Assembly: GCF_012027425.1 (NCBI RefSeq)
Contig: NZ_SNUE01000001.1
Location: 310,001-374,000, forward strand
Length of the DNA stretch: 64,000 bases
Source of the DNA: Thermococcus sp. MV5
GTDB taxonomy: Archaea; Methanobacteriota_B; Thermococci; Thermococcales; Thermococcaceae
Direction of reading: 5' to 3'
Shown: positions 61,832-64,000 of the stretch, piece by piece
Numbering within the stretch: position 1 is the first letter of the stretch
Layout of the letters: each line of letters begins with the position of its first letter
Translations under genes and position numbers: made by a program
Notes under the pieces: generated by a model
Told to the model about the DNA's origin: nothing
The model's database searches: none
Seen by the model: only the letters and a program-made list of their open reading frames with translations

Positions 61832-62737
61832 TAACCCTCCCTCAAGTACCTCTCAAATGCCTCAACATATTTAAACCCATCGTCGGAGAAAAATCAAGAC
61901 TGCTGTTCCACTGTACTTATTGCGGAGTTTTTCGAGAACTTTGGCTACTGCACCAGAGTTCAGCCCTATTACCAACCCATCTTCCCTTGCAATTTTTATT
62001 GAACCTTCAATAGCCTCCTTTTGAGTAACTTCAACCACTTGATCTATATCTGCTTGGAAAAACCATTTAGGCCTCGTTTCAAGCCTTTTTATTCCTGGTA
62101 TCTTCTCTCCCTTGGTCGGGACTACTCCAACGACTTTTGTATTATAGTGCTCTTTAAAGTATTTAGCAATTCCTGCTATATGACCTGATGTTCCCACTCC
62201 AGCCACAATAACATCAGCTTGTTTTCCTATACTTTTAAGTTGCTCTTCAATTTCTCTAGCTGTATATTTATAGTGTGCCTCAAAGTTGTCATCGTTTTCA
62301 AATTGGTTTAAATTCACCGCTCCAGCTTCCTCCGCTTCCTTTTTAACAAATTCTATCATCGTTGGATCAATTGTCTCGAATTCAGTCTTTATGAGTTCTG
62401 CTCCAAGGACATTTAGAAGGATTTGCGTGCTCTTTGGTGTGGGTTTAGGAAGATACGCCCTGAATTTAATTCCTAAGATATTTGCCATTGCTGCCATTGA
62501 TATTCCAACATTGCCTGAAGTTGCCTCAAAAAGAGTCCTTGTTCCGTTGATGTCTTTACGATCAAGAGCCTTCATGAGAAGATTGAAGACTGCCCTGTCT
62601 TTTATGCTTCTGCTGAAAGGATTAAAGAACTCTAGCTTGGCAAAATACATCCCCCCTCTCATCTGAAAGGGAAAGCCTAACTAGGGGGTCGGCTTGAACT
62701 TTTCAAACAACTCAAGAGTATTTTGAAAAACGTTCAT
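61831..62737 (-). pseudogene. Cysteine-synthase-family gene with three frameshifts
   Basis: Starting at the ATG at 62737 (SD GGTGATCAAAA) the gene reads MNVFQNTLELFEKFKPTP. Then +1/-1 shifts are needed to give LVRLSLSDERGDVF and rejoin AKLEFFNPFSRSIKDRAVFNLLMKALDRKDI, the PLP-lysine segment. The body continues with TLFEATSGNVGISMAAMANILG, the SGHIAGIAKYFKEHY phosphate loop and GLNSGAVAKVLEKL. At the end VLIFLRRWV becomes VLIFSDDGFKYVEAFERYLREG when one T is removed. The breaks are at a C5, a T4 and a T5 run. The protein would be a cysteine synthase/O-phosphoserine sulfhydrylase. True inactivation and sequencing errors cannot be separated from the sequence. Confidence 0.75.
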
Positions 62738-62809
62738 TTTTGATCACCGTTCGAGATTCCATATTGTATTTATAAACATTGCTTTTGCGGCAATAATCCT
62801 AAAAAATGG

Positions 62810-63343
62810 TTATTTCTCAATATTTAAAGCCAAGAATATTATCCACGCATTTATAAAAACTGCTCCCAGAAGTTCTGGAATTGCAAGCCCTTTGAACACC
62901 TTGGTAAGATACAACATAACAGAGAATACTGTTACACTTCCAAGAACCCATAGAAATCCAGATTTCGTACCTCTCTTAATCATTTTTAGACCACCATAAA
63001 AAATATCCGCAAAAATAAACAAGTAAAATGCGACTGCAAAAAGAGAGTGTGGACTATACTCTTCGGGAAAGACCCCTACAAATGTTAAACATAACATTCC
63101 AATCAGAAACAGAGGAGTAGTTAACTTTCTTCTAGCACTCTCAATTCCAAATAAAAGCCCAAGAGAACCAACAAGGATTATTAAGAAGTTAAATACATAA
63201 GATATTGGATTATGAATAGAACCCATATCGCTGAGAGCATTCTCAGTAAAAGAAAACCAAGGGTTTAAATAAATCACTACCACAAGACCACCAAATGTGA
63301 AAATTGGAAGCAGAAAACCCAAGATTTTTAACCACTTAGCCAT
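62810..63343 (-). CDS. DUF998 integral membrane protein
   Basis: The 177-residue protein has six hydrophobic segments and belongs to the DUF998 family, recognised by the early NPWFSFTENALSDMGSIHNPISYVFNFLIILVG and the central GVFPEEYSPHSLFAVAFYLF. No function is known; DUF998 is widespread in archaea. The ATG at 63343 is preferred over the one at 63349 because AAAGGG lies too close to the first. It stands between the cysteine-synthase-like and nitroreductase genes on the same strand. Confidence 0.85.
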   Translation of the reverse strand: MAKWLKILGFLLPIFTFGGLVVVIYLNPWFSFTENALSDMGSIHNPISYVFNFLIILVGSLGLLFGIESARRKLTTPLFLIGMLCLTFVGVFPEEYSPHSLFAVAFYLFIFADIFYGGLKMIKRGTKSGFLWVLGSVTVFSVMLYLTKVFKGLAIPELLGAVFINAWIIFLALNIEK

Positions 63344-63389
63344 TGTCATTCCCTTTCTTTAGATCTTCGTTAAAAACAACCCCCCATAA

Positions 63390-63998
63390 CTAGACAACTC
63401 TCATGATAGTATCAAGGGATTTTCTTCTTGCCCTTGGACTAATCCTCTCAGTAGGATAACCAACAGGGATTACTCCAACAAGATACCAGTTATCTTCTAA
63501 GCCTGCCATTTCCCTAAGTTCCTTTTGGTACTTATCAAGACTTGTTACTCCAATGTAGCATGTTCCAAGGCCCAGTTCAACAGCTTTAAGCATGAGATTT
63601 TCTATAGCCCCAGCAGCGCTCTCTATGGCCCATATAAATTCCAACTGAGTATATTTACTATCTTTTAAAACCCCTATTCCCCTCTCAATGAAAACACCAA
63701 TATACACAGGTGCTTTATACATCCCGTTTTCAAGTATCTTTGACTTTAGCTTCTTAACTTTTTCCTCTGGTAATCCTCGCGCTTGATAATATTCAATGTG
63801 AGATTCAAACATTATTTCATGAATCCTCTTTCTTGCTTGCTCACTTTTATAAATCACAAAGAACCAATTTTCAAGACCACTTGCAGTTGGAGCTCTTATT
63901 GCTGCTTCTATAAGGGCATTTACCTTTTCCTCTTCAACCTCTCTATTCTCATAATATCTTATGGACACTCTTTTAGATATCGCCTCTTTTAGCTCCAT
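63390..63998 (-). CDS. Nitroreductase-family flavoprotein
   Basis: The 202-residue FMN protein has the conserved start LKEAISKRVSIRYYENREVEEEKVNALIEAAIRAPTASGLENWFFVIYKS, which binds FMN phosphate through SKRxSxRxY, and the second half with WAIESAAGAIENLMLKAVELGLGTCYIGVTS and VGVIPVGYPTE. It would reduce a quinone, flavin or nitro compound with NAD(P)H; the substrate cannot be read. The gene is complete, with its ATG two bases inside the window edge, so its upstream region is not visible. Confidence 0.88.
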   Translation of the reverse strand: MELKEAISKRVSIRYYENREVEEEKVNALIEAAIRAPTASGLENWFFVIYKSEQARKRIHEIMFESHIEYYQARGLPEEKVKKLKSKILENGMYKAPVYIGVFIERGIGVLKDSKYTQLEFIWAIESAAGAIENLMLKAVELGLGTCYIGVTSLDKYQKELREMAGLEDNWYLVGVIPVGYPTERISPRARRKSLDTIMRVV

Positions 63999-64000
63999 GA

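Overview
The window is chromosomal DNA of a hyperthermophilic archaeon of the order Thermococcales, most likely a low-G+C Thermococcus. This rests on a tungsten aldehyde:ferredoxin oxidoreductase that by eye matches the Pyrococcus furiosus enzyme with the same length and ligand positions, a TrmB-controlled trehalose/maltose operon in the T. litoralis/P. furiosus order, Thermococcales families such as DUF257 and DUF835, archaeal RNA polymerase and ribosomal operons, and archaeal TATA elements. Start sites follow a strong local rule: many genes have GGTGA about five bases before the start codon, and I used this to trim about twenty over-long 5' ends. The species name is an inference.

Layout. 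1-2.3 kb: metal-ion ABC transporter (permease cut by the window edge) behind a TTAGGT/ACCTAA palindrome, a MarC relic, and ftsY. 2.5-10.6 kb: amidohydrolase, prolidase-like enzyme, flippase, FUN14, PadR regulator, L40e, DUF257, uridine phosphorylase and threonine synthase, with tRNA-Arg and tRNA-Leu. 10.6-14.2 kb: tRNA-Cys and tRNA-Ser, then the tungsten operon aor-moaD-cmo. 14.5-19.2 kb: NreA-type repair protein, DUF835 protein, a phosphodiesterase and a GMC oxidoreductase with an apparent ACG start. 19.3-28.7 kb: rpoH-rpoB-rpoA1-rpoA2-rpl30e-nusA-rps12-rps7 on the minus strand. 28.9-29.8 kb: five tRNAs. 29.8-35.9 kb: dcd-like gene, then ftsZ-secE-spt5-L11-L1-L10-L12, then D-aminoacyl-tRNA deacylase.

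36-40 kb carries a TAXI-type TRAP transporter (binding protein, DUF1850, fused permease) and a tiny class III signal-peptide protein missed by length cut-offs. 40-46 kb holds a sugar-isomerase-like protein, a protein-only RNase P (HARP), a SHOCT-domain pseudogene, a BtpA-like protein, and a secreted 727-residue protein whose caspase/legumain-like elements appear in swapped order, the least explained gene here. 46-50 kb is a thiamine-type ABC transporter. 50-60.4 kb is the trehalose/maltose locus: malE-malF-malG-treT-trmB-malK, a fucose-isomerase-like gene, a debranching-enzyme-like gene, and a GH130 gene destroyed by deletion. 60.6-64 kb has a PfkB sugar kinase, a frameshifted cysteine-synthase gene, small membrane proteins and a nitroreductase.

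Five short hairpin sequences of one family, all in the same orientation, are scattered at 2.4, 8.6, 36.0, 42.6 and 50.3 kb. They resemble right-end hairpins of IS200/IS605-type elements, yet no transposase or TnpB gene is present. One sits exactly at the deletion junction in the GH130 gene. I see no CRISPR array, rRNA gene, complete insertion sequence or intein.
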